64,000 nucleotides of DNA from positions 46,518,576 through 46,582,575 of the forward strand of contig CM037870.1 in assembly GCA_021292105.1 (NCBI GenBank), given 5' to 3'. Position numbers and translations under genes: made by a program. Below are positions 1 through 11,945 of the stretch, piece after piece. The notes below the pieces were generated by a model, which was given only the letters and a program-made list of their open reading frames with translations, was not told where the DNA came from and did no database searches. This stretch comes from Anadara kagoshimensis (Eukaryota; Mollusca; Bivalvia; Arcoida; Arcidae). Position 1 is the stretch's first letter. Every line of letters starts with the position of its first letter.

Positions 1-1837
1 GTGCACTACTCGTATCTAATAACTATAGGTCAAAATACCATATCAAGATAAAAAGTCATAAATATATGAAACTGGAAACAAGTTAGTCCAATAAAGTTTT
101 TGTCAACTAAGTTTTTCTCCCAGGCTTTCCGATAACGATTCTAAAATAAAATTTTGACTTTAAGTTTTTGTAAGCATATGTTTATCAAGGCCTTTAAAAC
201 TATATGGTCGTCATCAAAATATTGATGGTAAGTATTTTGTCTCTATATCCTGCTTATGTTTTACATTCCACAATGCCATACTTTTTTATTCTCAATTTGA
301 TTAACACACGTAGCAGTTTTAGGCAGATAGACAGGGGGTGCTCAGCCTTTGGAGCTCACTGTCTCACATCCTTGATCAAAGTTCATGTGTATATCTTAAT
401 TTGCCAGTTTTCAGATTTTGCTGTGCTTTGATGTTTGTGATTTAAAAATGCATTGTTATCTTTGTTGTTTTATTTCTCTAATCTTTACAAGATATTTTAC
501 GGCAGTCAATTAGAGATGTCAAGATATACAATGTGTGATTAAAGAAAAACCATGTACCAAAAAAAACTATAATGAATTTAAGCTTTAGGGCTGTAGAAAA
601 TGTCTGTATATGTACAGTAGCTTCAATTGTATTGGCAGCACTGGGATTTCAAACGTAGGTCTGTAGAATATATCTGAGCATGTGTAAACATTGACGTCTC
701 TCTTGAGTGATCACAACTACTCTCCGAAGAAGATATACAGTCAAATACGTACTAATTATTCAGAAATGTATATAACCATCGGAATTAATGAAGATATATC
801 CGGGATCCAGGACGTGTTATAGCAATTAAGTCAATTATTCATTTAATCCTTTGATTCTGGTATTTATCAAAATAAACAAGCAGGTGATTTATCGTTATTT
901 ATGGAGCGATCATTTAATCACCCGCGAGCAATACAAATTATGGTACAGACAAATTATAGACTAATACAAATAAGAATAAAAATATGAGTAAATAAACTTA
1001 AAATTACGCATCGTTAAATATCATTTATAATTCAAAAAATCAATAAAATATCCATTAAAACAGATCATAAATAAAAACGCCAACCCTTGGGTACGACATT
1101 TGTATTGACCTTACACATAAATTTCTTCAAACTGACATTTTGATTGTAATTTGGGGAAAAAAGATATTTTTCCAATATGCCAATAATATCTAGAAAATGT
1201 AATCTATTATGAATTTTAAGTATAATTTTTATCATCAGGCATTATCGAACTTGGTGTCTTTGGTAGGTAATTGAAATAAATTCAATTTACTCTATATGAC
1301 ATGAGGTCATTAACAAAATTACAGGTTGTGCCATCAATACACATTCCATACCATTATTACAATACCAGCCTAAACATATATATTTTATTCTAACAAACAC
1401 ACTTATATATTCCATATATAACGAATGAGTTTCAGTCTGTGGAAGGAGACTCCAGAGGGAAACTGACGTCCAATTGTCTTCTTAATCAGCAACTCTTAGA
1501 GCGGTTTGTCTTGTTATATCGGCTTTAAAGAAAGTCACTGACACTTTGATCAATTATCGTTAATATTGCTGTCTGTAATAAACATGATGTATTTGTTTAT
1601 TACAATGTATATAATATAATAGAGGTCGTCTAAAAACACCACTTAAAAGGGTTAAATTGGCATAAACTTAAATAAAAAAGAAAGAAATTTGCAACTGAAA
1701 AACAAGTACTTGGCAACAGCCAACGCACCCACGAACACGAAACAATACAAGTAGGTACCAAAATGTCAAACAAGACAAGAATGCAATTGTCTGACACTAT
1801 TTTACGGTGAAGTGGCATACAAAAAAATAAATAAATA
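1..1837. other. AT-rich DNA, no gene seen
   Basis: No frame shows coding character, and I see no RNA gene, TIR or tandem repeat. The short open frames here are AT-rich, without a recognisable domain or splice context. Confidence 0.6.
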
Positions 1838-2105
1838 AACATATCGATTCATGTCCAAACCTAAATTCCAAAGCAAAGCATAAACTTTTAAGCTGGTATA
1901 TTAGGTTGGACAGGAAAGTGAAGCTAGGTGCTCCGGAAGGTTAAGCACCAATGTTTTAGCTAGTAACATCCGTCACGTGTGTAATAATTTTTGAAATAAA
2001 GGAACAAGGAACTATGGGAAGTCAAATATGTTCATGGTAGTTATGGATATAGAAACATCATGCATATCAACAATATTGTGATGACGGTCATAAAACTTTT
2101 TGTTG
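1838..2105 (+). repeat. Family A dispersed repeat, copy 1
   Basis: This is one of about twenty copies of a dispersed element called family A here. In order, the recognisable landmarks are a CATGTCC block near the start, an AAAGCAAAG block, the GGTGCT / AGCACC hairpin around CCGGAAGG (1927-1949), a CACGTGTGTAAT block, a GTCAAATAT block and an AATATTGTGATGACGG block. No coding capacity is visible and no clear pol III B box was found, so its class is unknown. Confidence 0.8.
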
Positions 2106-4298
2106 ATAAACATATAAAATTTAAGCAAGACTTTATTTAGGACACATCTAAACTATTTGAGCAACCCAACAAAACTATTTGTCAAATCAGATGGCTATAA
2201 AAATGCCGGTCTGTTACAATGCGTGTTTAACAGGTACTATGATGAAATTAAAATCAAACACACTAATCCCAAACTTGAAGGAACAAATATATTCGGTAAA
2301 TTAGAATTCCTCATCAGTAGGTACTTTTTGTGATTCGCACTTTTGACAAGGGACTATAACTCCCCGAAAAATGACCAAGCCATGCCACCTTGGGTTAATG
2401 ATTTGCGCATTTACTATCATTGGTAATGCTTTACAACAAGTTTCGTAAAAAAAGTGTTTCATAGTTTTGGAGAGTTACCCCGGACAAGACGTTTATGGGC
2501 GGAAAGACTGGTGGATGGAAGAACAGAAAGACTTAATTTCGAATTTGATATCTCCTTTTTTCCAAAGTGGAAATAAAATTGGGATAAAAATAATCAGATT
2601 TAGCCAAATAACATGTACTTAAGAAAATCTAGAGGAATCAGGAACACTTTAACATAAATTGAATTATACAAGAAAAAAGACACAGGATAGAACAAATCGT
2701 ATGGAATAAGAAATAAGGATACGCTTAATTACATCACATCTATTTGGATGTTGACATATATCTTACATTATGACAGTAACTTCACATCATCCATGTTGAC
2801 CTTGCTTCTACGTGAACTCAGGTGCTAGAGAGAGTGTTTGTTAAAGAATTAAGCAGCTACTAGAAGAATATTAATCCTGCTAATTTCTAACTTTTTTAAC
2901 ACAGTAATAGATTTGTAGTTGTTTTTCTCGAACTCAACAAATGAGGAAATTTGTAGGTTTCATTGTCATACATAACAGGAAATGCACTTGTATCTAAACC
3001 AATGACTCGATAAAATACCTTGCTTCATTTACCATCTGCCCTTAATACATCATGACATTTCATTAAATATCATCAAAATTTTATGATCGGAAGCTTATTA
3101 AGTGTCAATATACCATAGTTTTATAGGTGTCATTAAATCCTACCATAATCACCTTAAATTCTGTTTATTGCCAACTTGCTCCTAAATAGAACAAAGACTT
3201 AATATCAAATCAAACAATTCGGCTTCCTACAGTTTCGTTAAATGTTTTGTCGCTTTGCATGATTCCAAACTAAATGACATAATTGCACCAAGCCTTCAAA
3301 ATGGAGTGTTGTCATAAAACAAGATACTAGTATATTCTCTCGTTGATTAAACTTGGTGATATAACAGGATTGAGTTACTGATACAGGAATAGATTTTATA
3401 TACAATTGTTTGAAAACTGCGGACGAGTTCTTTGATCTTTTTCTATTTAATGCTTTGATATCACGTGTTGGCTAGTTATAAATTAGTTTTGCTCTCTTAT
3501 CTGTTTTAGTTCTCTTATTTATAGAGTGTGATTTGTGTTCAATTGACTGGTTGCAAAAACGCCTAAAATCAATTGGCTTAAAGATTGCCGGCATACTTAT
3601 TTACAGTTGCACTGTGTAACCTTGCGAAACGCACTGGCGACAGATAGATTTTAAAGTGAAAGATCCCATCAATTTTGTCAGGAAATGTGTTTGGCCTTGG
3701 ATTATTGTGCTTACGTTATTGTTTGATTCATATACATATTTTATAAACATCTCATCACCCAAACAAGTACCTATTAAATATATTATCACAACAACAAACA
3801 ATGAAAAAATAGAACAAGTTAACCAATACGCGATACCTTCTGGATTTGGACAGACATTGCTTTAAAAATTGTGACAAACAAAACAAACAAGCATTTTGTA
3901 ACTGTTCCCAAACTCCACTTAGGCATGGAAAATTGGTCAAATGTCAAAAAGTCAACTGAAATACCTTGTTGCAAACAAGGTTTAAAAACTACATTGAATA
4001 CCTGATTTCGACCAGTCACCATGTCTTCTTTGGTCATATGGCCATTAATCATGTAGGCAAAAAGTTACAAGGCATTTCTTATCAACTAAATGAAACTGTT
4101 TATGAGACATGAAGACCAATGCAAAAGCCTTCATTTTTGGTTCGAGAGTTAATTACAAACTTTTATCCACTAATGACGTCTATGTTCATTTTACCGTATG
4201 GGTTTATTACCCAAGAAGGGTCTATAAGCATGTGTATTTTTCCATAAGCCATATAACAATGAAATGTGAAATATATAATTATTAAAAAATTTACTAAT
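2106..4298. other. AT-rich DNA, no gene seen
   Basis: Several 60-77 aa open frames overlap on both strands around 3600-4050. They have no recognisable domain, no convincing splice sites and mirror each other, so I do not call them genes. No repeat structure was found. Confidence 0.55.
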
Positions 4299-4645
4299 CA
4301 AAAACAAACAATTTATTTCATGTCCGAATCACAATTCAGAAGCAACGTAAAAACTAGCTACACCCGCCATGTGTGTAATCAAAATTGTGTGAATATGGAA
4401 ATATCGTACGTCAAATATATCCAGGGCAATCCTGGACACAGAGAATCTAATTTATCAACAATACTGTGATGACGGCCATAAAACTTTTGCTTTGATAAGC
4501 TAAGACGTTTAATATCCTTACGTCAACAATTTATTTGCAAACAACCTGCTTCGTTGTACAAAGTCTCTGTAGTGGGAACAAGCTCTACCATAGCATATTA
4601 ATTGAGAAACAAATACACCACAAGCAGGAGAAGCAGGTATATTGC
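4299..4645 (+). repeat. Family A, internally deleted copy
   Basis: The copy begins with the CATGTCCGAATCAC block, then jumps from the AGCAACGTAAAAAC region straight to the TAGCTACACCCGCCATG block. About 130 bp, including the hairpin, are missing. The 3' half is well preserved and runs through the CAAGCAGGAGAAGCAGGTAT block also seen at 36.36 kb. Confidence 0.8.
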
Positions 4646-6593
4646 TGCATAGAAAAGGAAAGTTGACATTAAATGAAATTTTCTTATCAGAAGTTGAACC
4701 AACATACACATATGAATTAAAAAATAACATTTATTATACTTCAGGTGTGTCCTTTTCCTAATAGATTTACGTTTCTTATAAAATCGGTCCGTTCATTAAG
4801 TGTTAGAAGCAATATCAGACCATTAGCCAATTAATTCCTAGTATTTCCACTTCTGAAATTATGCTTTACGGAATTGTACTTTAGTTTTAATTCATTTCTT
4901 TTATGTTTTTTGTACAATTACTGTAATAATCAACGGTTAGAAATACTATCAGGAGTAACGGAATATTTGATCACATGATTAATTACTAAGGATTCCAATA
5001 AAATGGAAATAGAATATTCCGGAAACATCTAGAATCAATGATTAAACGATAGGAAATTAGAAAAAGCAAGTATTCTGTAGAGTTAACAAGGTCTGTCAAA
5101 AACAATTAAAACTACATCAGTCAATTTGCGGTCATACACGAACAATTAGGGGATGTAGCTCTGTAAAGAATACAAATAATGGTAGTTGAATAAACTCATA
5201 AAAAACAGAAATGTGTGCCGTTCATGGTTTTACTGCTACCAGATTTTGAAGATATTTATTTTGCCAGCATAACAAACCAATATGAAGGCGTTTGACTTGA
5301 ATAATTTGAGACAAGAAATGTGTAAAGAATGGAAGCAGAGAAAAATTAGGTGATTTAATTCGGAAGAAACATATCTAGGTACTTTCCTTCGTTTTACCCC
5401 TTCCACATTTTTGAGATATTTACCTAGTCAGTATAATAAACTAATTATAAGACGTTTGACTTGCATACAGTTTGCGAACATCAACTGTAATGTAATGACA
5501 ATAATTACGGAAAATATGCCGAATTGTGTGTCTCAGAAATTTAAAAAAAAATATGATTAAAGAAATTTCCATACAATGTCCATAGATAATGCCGTATTAG
5601 ATGCCTCAACTATGATAGACTTGATTATCATCCTTCAGAAAGAAAAATAACTATATATTTTAGATGAAGAGATTAACTTTACATTGCTTAGAAAAAGAAA
5701 GTCATACAAGTACATAGAAATCCCTATGTAAACAGTGCATAGATGTTGTAGAGTTTCTGCTTTTGAATGAATACAGAGTTTATCAAAAATACCAGAAGCG
5801 TGTTTCTTGAATTAGTCATCATCCCACCCATTGTGGTATAAAACATTAATAACTTTACCAGGAAGCATAGACAAAATCCTAAAACATATCATTTTTACTT
5901 TCAATATTACTTTTTCTTCTGAAAAGACCAGGAAATATTGTGTTTTAGCACATGAAGAATCCTTAATAAAATTATACAACTTAAACTTACCAACTCCCCC
6001 CCTCCCCCGGCAACAAATAAGACATAATTTCGTCTGCTTAATTCATCCATATTTAACTTTTTTCAAACTTAATTTTTTATCTTTTTTAAAAAATATGTCT
6101 ATACAGATATAAAAAATTGTTTTGTGCAGACAATTTTTACAGCTAATTCTTATAATCTTGTTAAAAGAAAGAAACAAAATTATATTCTGTTCCCTTGTGA
6201 TGAAAAAACTAGTGTAGATTATTGAATAATGTTTTTCCGAGAATCAAGACTACTCCATTTTATTACTAATGAAGTCGCGATTGTTGAAGTTAATAACACT
6301 ATTGGCTTTATAGGTTTTCGAAAATTGGCTGAAAATTATCCGAAAAAATTTATGCATACGGGTAGAGATGCAATTTTCTACCCAATCAGAAAACAAGATT
6401 TGTGCAAAGAAAGCGCTAGCAAAATACTTTTTCAAGAAAAAAGTTTCAAACCTATTTTTATCGTTTGTACTTTTTGTATCCTTGATTGGCAATATATAAT
6501 GTAATCGCGTCAACCATGGTAAATTTGCGACTTCCGGGAATAACAACAATCGGCGTTACAAGAAACTGCTTTTAATGACGTAACGTGATAATG
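4646..6593. other. AT-rich DNA, no gene seen
   Basis: No convincing gene. Opposed open frames of 91-99 codons at 6229-6549 lie antiparallel in the same DNA and show no known domain. 5990-6010 is a C-rich patch. 6576-6583 reads TGACGTAA, a motif that recurs in each unit of the following tandem repeat. Confidence 0.5.
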
Positions 6594-6673
6594 CGTCTTT
6601 TGACGTATCCGACGGAAACATTTGTTTTCTGATGTCAAATTGGCGGGAACGTTTTTATGGTACATATTTTACC

Positions 6674-6719
6674 AGCACTAGACGACAGTTTCGGAATATA
6701 CTTTCTCATCAGTAGTACT
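6674..6719 (-). ncRNA. Hammerhead ribozyme 1
   Basis: On the minus strand the order is AGTACTA, CTGATGA, a 13-nt stem II region, GAAA, then CTGTCGTC followed by TAGTGCT. AGTACTA pairs with TAGTGCT over 7 bp with one G-U pair. CUGAUGA and GAAA are the invariant core. The A-C / G-U stem III closes a four-base loop, and GUC is the canonical cleavage triplet. Stem II has one mismatch. All core bases needed for self-cleavage are present. Confidence 0.82.
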
Positions 6720-6843
6720 TGATTAAAAAATGTGAAACAAATTAGGACAAGACAACTTCGAGACGTCTTTTGACGTAACCGACGGAAACGTTTGATTTCT
6801 GATATCAAATTGGCAGGAACGTTTTTATGGTACATATTTTATT

Positions 6844-6889
6844 AGCATTAAACGACAGTTTCGGAATATACTTTCTCATCAGTAGTACT
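6844..6889 (-). ncRNA. Hammerhead ribozyme 2
   Basis: This lies exactly 170 bp from ribozyme 1, with the same CTGATGA core, stem II region, GAAA and stem III. Two base changes alter the cleavage triplet to GUU, still within the allowed UH rule, and put a single C-A mismatch in the 7-bp stem I. It may be slower than ribozyme 1 but is structurally complete. Confidence 0.75.
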
Positions 6890-7010
6890 TGATCAAAAAA
6901 TGTGAAACAAATTAGGACGAGAAAACTTCGAGACGTCTTTTGACGTAACCGACGAAAAGGTTTCATTTCTGATGTCAAATTTGCGGGAAATTTTTTATAC
7001 ATGTATCTAA

Positions 7011-7526
7011 AATTTAGTCAATACTTACAGACCTATATTTAAATTACACATTTGTTTCAGCTGAGAAAGTCCAACAGATAGCAGTACGCTTAACCCCTTT
7101 TTAAACCCTGTTATTATATGATCTTGTGTGTAAATATAAGAGTGCTTCTTGCCACGATCTGTGACATTTAACGCATTGATATACTGCTTAAGTCTTTTAC
7201 TCAATGGTATGTATAGATCAACGTCACTGTTAAGTGATACGTTGTTTTATAGCTGTCTATTGATAATTATCCGTATGTCAATATGTTAAATGGTGAAATA
7301 TCCCAATTTTATCGAATTTTAAAAATATTCAGTATGATCTTAATATAAGTAGAATATAAAGAAAGAATAGTTTCAATTTTTGTACTTACTACTAGTAGAT
7401 TATTCAACGCAAAACGTTCCCAGACATTTTATTTTAGTGAAATTTCTTCAGATTCTTTGCATGCCTTAGTTTCTTGACCAAGTATTGTGAATGTATTGGC
7501 AAGGCAGATTGTTACGTATCGTATAA
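7011..7526. other. AT-rich DNA, no gene seen
   Basis: I find no coding stretch, repeat or structured element between the ribozyme array and the next family A copy. Confidence 0.5.
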
Positions 7527-7925
7527 ATCAAAAACAAACAGACTAATCCATGTCTATATAAAAATCCAGAAGCGAACCAAAAACTTTAAAACTGATAAAT
7601 AAAGTTAAACACGTGAAATTGTACCAGGGAAGTGAGGTCGGGTACTCTGAAAGGGTAAACACCTCCTGTTTTGCTAGTCATGTGCTGCCACTTGTGTATA
7701 TAAAAGGGTAAACACCTCCTGTTTTGCTAGTCATGTGCTGCCACTTGTGTATCTAAAAGGGTAAACACCTCCTGTTTTGCTAGTCATGTGCTGCCACTTG
7801 TGTATCTAAAAGGGTAAACACCTCCTGTTTTGCTAGTCATGTGCTGCCACTTGTGTAATTAAAACTAAGAATGAAAGAAATGTGGAATGTCAAATATAAC
7901 CAGGGTAGACATATGATTGTGTGTT
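7527..7925 (+). repeat. Family A copy with internal tandem expansion
   Basis: The 5' part (CCATGTC block, AGTGAGGTCGGGTACTCTGA) and the 3' part (AATGAAAGAAATGTGGAATG, CAAATATAACCAGG) follow the family A order. Between them the segment from the hairpin to the CACTTGTGTA block is amplified four times. Confidence 0.8.
7653..7857 (+). repeat. 53-bp tandem repeat, four copies
   Basis: GGGTAAACACCTCCTG starts at 7653, 7706, 7759 and 7812, a constant 53-bp period with almost no differences between units. The unit corresponds to the family A segment just 3' of the hairpin, so this is a recent local amplification inside a mobile repeat. Confidence 0.93.
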
Positions 7926-8748
7926 TTTGTATAACACTACTATGAATGTTCTATATTCCTGCAAATTAGCTAAATTTCAAAGAGAACAGTTTTTAGCTCG
8001 ATTGACCATTATTACTGTCAGAATCTGTTGTTTTCGTAAAATACTCTCAATAAAAATGTTTAAAGCATGTGGATTCTAAATTTTAATATAAAAGCAACAC
8101 TTGGGGGAAAAACATACGGTCTGCAATTACTATGCAAAATGCGTATTAATGCATTGGTTACTATTTTCATACGTACGTAAATAGTGAATATTTGGATAAT
8201 TGTATAAAAATTGATTATTTTATAAATTTTAAAACGGATTAATACGCATGGAGTACCTTGTTTTCTAGAAAACCTTTTAGGTGCACAATGATCTTTAGAT
8301 CTTCAAAACATGCATTACATAACTGGCTTTACGTCGGCTAATAAAATGATCATTTGCAAGTTATCGATTGTAGGGAAATTGAAATCAACATTTTCAAAGA
8401 TAAATAACTAGTTTTAGAGAAGATTCTTAAATGAATCATTAAATTTGTTACATCTTTTGGATAATCCATCTCTTAAATCCTCTCAATCGGAGGAAAACAT
8501 TGGTGTGTTGGGTGATTTAAAAATCATTAAATCCTCTGTAATAACCATTCGTCAAAACATCCGCCATTAATTATCTAACCACGTGATACTTAACAACAAA
8601 AAGCTTAATGCAACAGGAATAAATTTGAATAACTCTTTCTTTGAGCAAACATATTTCGTCTTTTCATGAAATCATAACGTATATACTGCACAAAAAATAT
8701 GGGACGAACACTCTATCACATGATGAACTTAATTAATATAAACAGACC
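7926..8748. other. AT-rich DNA, no gene seen
   Basis: No coding, RNA or repeat feature can be supported here. Confidence 0.5.
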
Positions 8749-8957
8749 CGTCGAAAGTTTACACTGGGATAACGAACTAGTGCCTGATCGGAAGATCACC
8801 TTGACACCTCGTAAGCTATATCTTTAGGCAGCTACTATTTTTCACCCGGCAGTTTTTCTGTCACTTAAGTATCCATATATCGACCACTTACATGTATCAG
8901 TCGAGTTCAGCTCTGTTTCCTACGCACAGTGTTAAACTTACGACAGGCCTGTACTGT
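8749..8957. mobile_element. MITE-like TIR element, copy 1
   Basis: The left end (CAGACCCGTCGAAAGTTTACAC) and the right end, read in reverse complement (CAGTACAGGCCTGTCGTAAG then TTTAACACT), are inverted repeats. The same termini flank an element of similar size at 29.1 kb. The length of about 210 bp, lack of coding capacity and TIRs fit a non-autonomous DNA transposon. The left TIR has lost its outermost bases. Confidence 0.65.
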
Positions 8958-11073
8958 AATCTGGCATCTATTACAATTTCATATTTTGACATTTTTTTTA
9001 AAATCTCTTCATGTACTAATACATACAAAAACTAAAAGCTTGAACATTATGTCCCTGGAGACACAAACCAAAACGGTATTGACAACGTCACTCAAACTGT
9101 GGCTTTGATCCACTAAAGAAAGTGACGGCAAAATCTGATTAAAATTCCCCAAAATCCATTCAACATTGCCGACGTAATCTAAAAATGACATGGAAGCTAT
9201 ACTCATTTAAACTAGTTAAAAATCGCAAAACCTTTCCAATATCTAACTATCGGAAAATTCCTTGTTACAAGATTATTGTATATTCTGCTTTACGCCACAA
9301 CAATTGTCTGCTTTTATTTACACCCATTATGACATAAGATATAGTTTTAAGGATTTTCCAACGATGATCAATATTACGGAATAACCAATAGTTTTAAACT
9401 TTGATTTTAAGTTGTGCTGAAAAAAACAATATCTGGCAATTTTTAAAAAATTCGAATTTTGACATTTTTTTCAGAATGTCTGCTAATATACAGAATAACT
9501 TATCGCATGAACATCATGTCCCAGGGAACAGATTCAAACAGACTCCGTCACTCAAACTGTCGCTTTGATCCACTGCAAGAAGGTGACGACAAAATCTGAT
9601 TAAAATTCCCTAAAATCGTTTCAACATCTACGACGTCATCTGACAATGACATTGAATCTCTACTTATTTTAACTAGTTAAAAAATCGCGAAACCTTTCTA
9701 ATATCGGAAAATGTCTTGTTACTAGAGTATTTTAATTTACAGTACAGAATGTTGAAACGCCAACACAAATTTTTCCTAGAATTGCAAAATTGCAATTCAG
9801 TTTCACAACTTTCATCCATCCGCCGTTTTATAAATAGGGATTATTTTTTACAAGTGCTTTACGGCCGAAAAGGTCGCCTGCATTTATTAATAACCATGAT
9901 GACATAAGATAGCGTTTAGGATTGAGTACCAATGATTAATATGCCGGAATAAACAATTATTGTAAATTCGATATTAACTTTCGCTCAACTAAACCATAAT
10001 CTGGCACTTTTAAAAATATCATATTGTAAAATTTTTCCAGAATGCCTGCTGAAACGGTTTTTTTGACGTCACTCAAACGGAAGTTTTATTGAAATTCCCC
10101 GAAACCGAGTTAACATCTACGACGTAAACTGACAATAACATGGAAGCTCTACTCATTTCAACTAGTTAAAAAAAATAACAAAACCTTTCCAATAACGAAA
10201 ATTCCTTGTCACCAGAGTATTTTAATTATCAGTATAAAATGACAGAACAACAACACAACCTTTTTCCTAGAATTGCAATTCTGTTTTACAACTTTCATCC
10301 TTCCGCCGTTTAGTAGAGAGTGGTTACTTTTAACAAGTGCTTTATCGCCGAAAAGGTCGCCTGCATTTATTTATAACCATTATGACATAAGATAGTGTTC
10401 AGGATTGAGTACCAATGATTAATATGCCGGAATAAACACATTATTGTAAATTCGATATTAAATTGCGCTTAACAAAACAATAACATGGCACTTTAAAAAA
10501 AATCATATCGTGAATGTTTTTCCTGAATGCTTGCTGATACACAGAACAACTTATCGCATTTATACAAACATCATGTTCCCAAAACAGAAACCAAACCGGT
10601 TTTTACGACGTCACTCAAACTGACAGTTTATTAAAATTTCCTGAAATTGATTAAACATCTACGACGTAAATTGACAATGACATGGAAGCTCTACTCATTT
10701 TAACTAGTTTGAAATCAAGAAACCTTTCTAATATGAAAATATAGAAAAGTTTTTTGTTACCAGGATATTTTAGTATTTTAATTTACAGTGGAAACGCCAA
10801 CAAGGCTTTTTTCGAGAATTGTGTTTCGGTTTTACATCCCCAAGCCGTGTTTTAAACAGGGATTACTTTAGTCTCACTCATAACATAACATGAGATATAG
10901 TTTAGAATTGTACATCAATGATTTATACGCGAAAAAAAACAATAGTTTGAAATTCGATTAAAAATCGGCTGAACAAACAATGCATCATCTAAAGGATTTC
11001 CATTATGAGAGGACAACTCGTTCAGTTTATGCAAACAACCAAATATGGCCTTTATTTAGATTTATTCAGTCAG

Positions 11074-11074
<1 letters not shown>

Positions 11075-11119
<45 letters not shown>
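11075..11119. repeat. (GATT)n microsatellite
   Basis: About eleven GATT units inside the fourth unit of the large tandem array. Confidence 0.95.
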
Positions 11120-11120
<1 letters not shown>

Positions 11121-11844
11121 AACCAGCTACAGGAAAAGTGGAAGAATTTTTACCTTAAGATAGTGTTCAGGATTGAGTACCAATGATTAATATGCCGGAA
11201 TAAACAATTATTGTAAATTCGATATTAACTTGCGCTTAACAAAACAATAACATGACACTTTAAAAAAAAATCATATCGTGAATGTTTTTCCAGAATGCTT
11301 GCTGATACACAGAACAACTTATCGCATTTATACAAACATCATGTTCCCAAAACAGAAACCAAACCGGTTTTTACGACGTCACTCAAACTGACAGTTTATT
11401 AAAATTCTCTGAAATTGATTGAACATCTACGACGTAAACTGACAATGACATGGAAGCTCTACTCATTTTAACTAGTTAAAAATCACGAAACCTTTCTAAT
11501 ATGAAAATATAGGAAAGTTTCTTGTTACCAGGGTATTTTAGTATTTTAATTTACAGTGGAAACGCCAACAAGGCTTTCTCCAAGAATTGTGTTTCGGTTT
11601 TACATCCCCCACGCCGTGTTTTAAACAGGGATTACTTTAGTCTCACTCATAATATAACATGAGATATAGTTTAGAATTGTACATCAATGATTTATACGCG
11701 GAAAAAAAACAATAGTTTGAAATTGGATTGAAAGTTGCGCTGAACATACAATGCATCATCCAAAGGATTTCCATTATGAGAGGACAACTCGTTCAGTTTA
11801 TGCAAACAACCAAATATGGCCTTTATTTAGATTTATTCAGTCAG

Positions 11845-11845
<1 letters not shown>

Positions 11846-11888
<43 letters not shown>

Positions 11889-11905
11889 GATTGATTGATT
11901 GATTG
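11846..11905. repeat. (GATT)n microsatellite, second copy
   Basis: The tract sits at the corresponding place in the fifth unit, longer than in the fourth and interrupted once by GAT. The pair confirms that the 768-bp duplication included the microsatellite. Confidence 0.93.
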
Positions 11906-11945
11906 TAACCAGCTACAGGAAAAGTGGAAGAATTTTTACCTTTCA

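Larger units (their letters stand above)
6594..7010 (-). mobile_element. 170-bp tandem repeat with hammerheads; retrozyme-like
   Basis: Two full units and a partial third repeat with an exact 170-bp period: CGTCTTTTGACGTA recurs at 6594, 6764 and 6934, and ACGACAGTTTCGGAATATAC near 6682 and 6852. Read on the minus strand, the first two units each carry a complete hammerhead-ribozyme core, so cleavage at both would release one 170-nt monomer. This matches the known design of metazoan retrozymes: short tandem copies with type I hammerheads, thought to move through circular RNA using a reverse transcriptase from another element. The strand given is the ribozyme strand. The third unit lacks the ribozyme. 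Activity and mobility are inference. Confidence 0.75.
8978..11945. repeat. Tandem array of five related units, about 470-770 bp
   Basis: The ACATTTTTTTCAGAATG-like unit start recurs near 8981, 9452, 10019, 10503 and 11270. The block GATTGAGTACCAATGATTAA recurs as well. The first three units are diverged and of uneven length (about 471, 567 and 484 bp). The last two are near-identical with a 768-bp period and each contains a (GATT)n tract. Shared blocks include CGTCACTCAAACTG and CTACTCATTTTAACTAGTT. No coding capacity was seen. The gradient from old to young units suggests growth towards the right end. Confidence 0.85.

Noticed and set aside
2282-2335. Possible fifth hammerhead (TCATCAGTAGGTAC on the plus strand)
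   Set aside because: Its minus strand has CTGATGAGGAATTC, but the GAAA core box reads GAAT, the spacing is 16 nt and stem I does not pair. At best it is a remnant.
6229-6549. Overlapping open frames on both strands (91 and 99 codons)
   Set aside because: They are antiparallel mirrors of one another without domain, splice or composition support.
6635-7002. Two similar short minus-strand frames
   Set aside because: They are translations of the 170-bp ribozyme repeat, including the ribozyme itself, not a gene pair.
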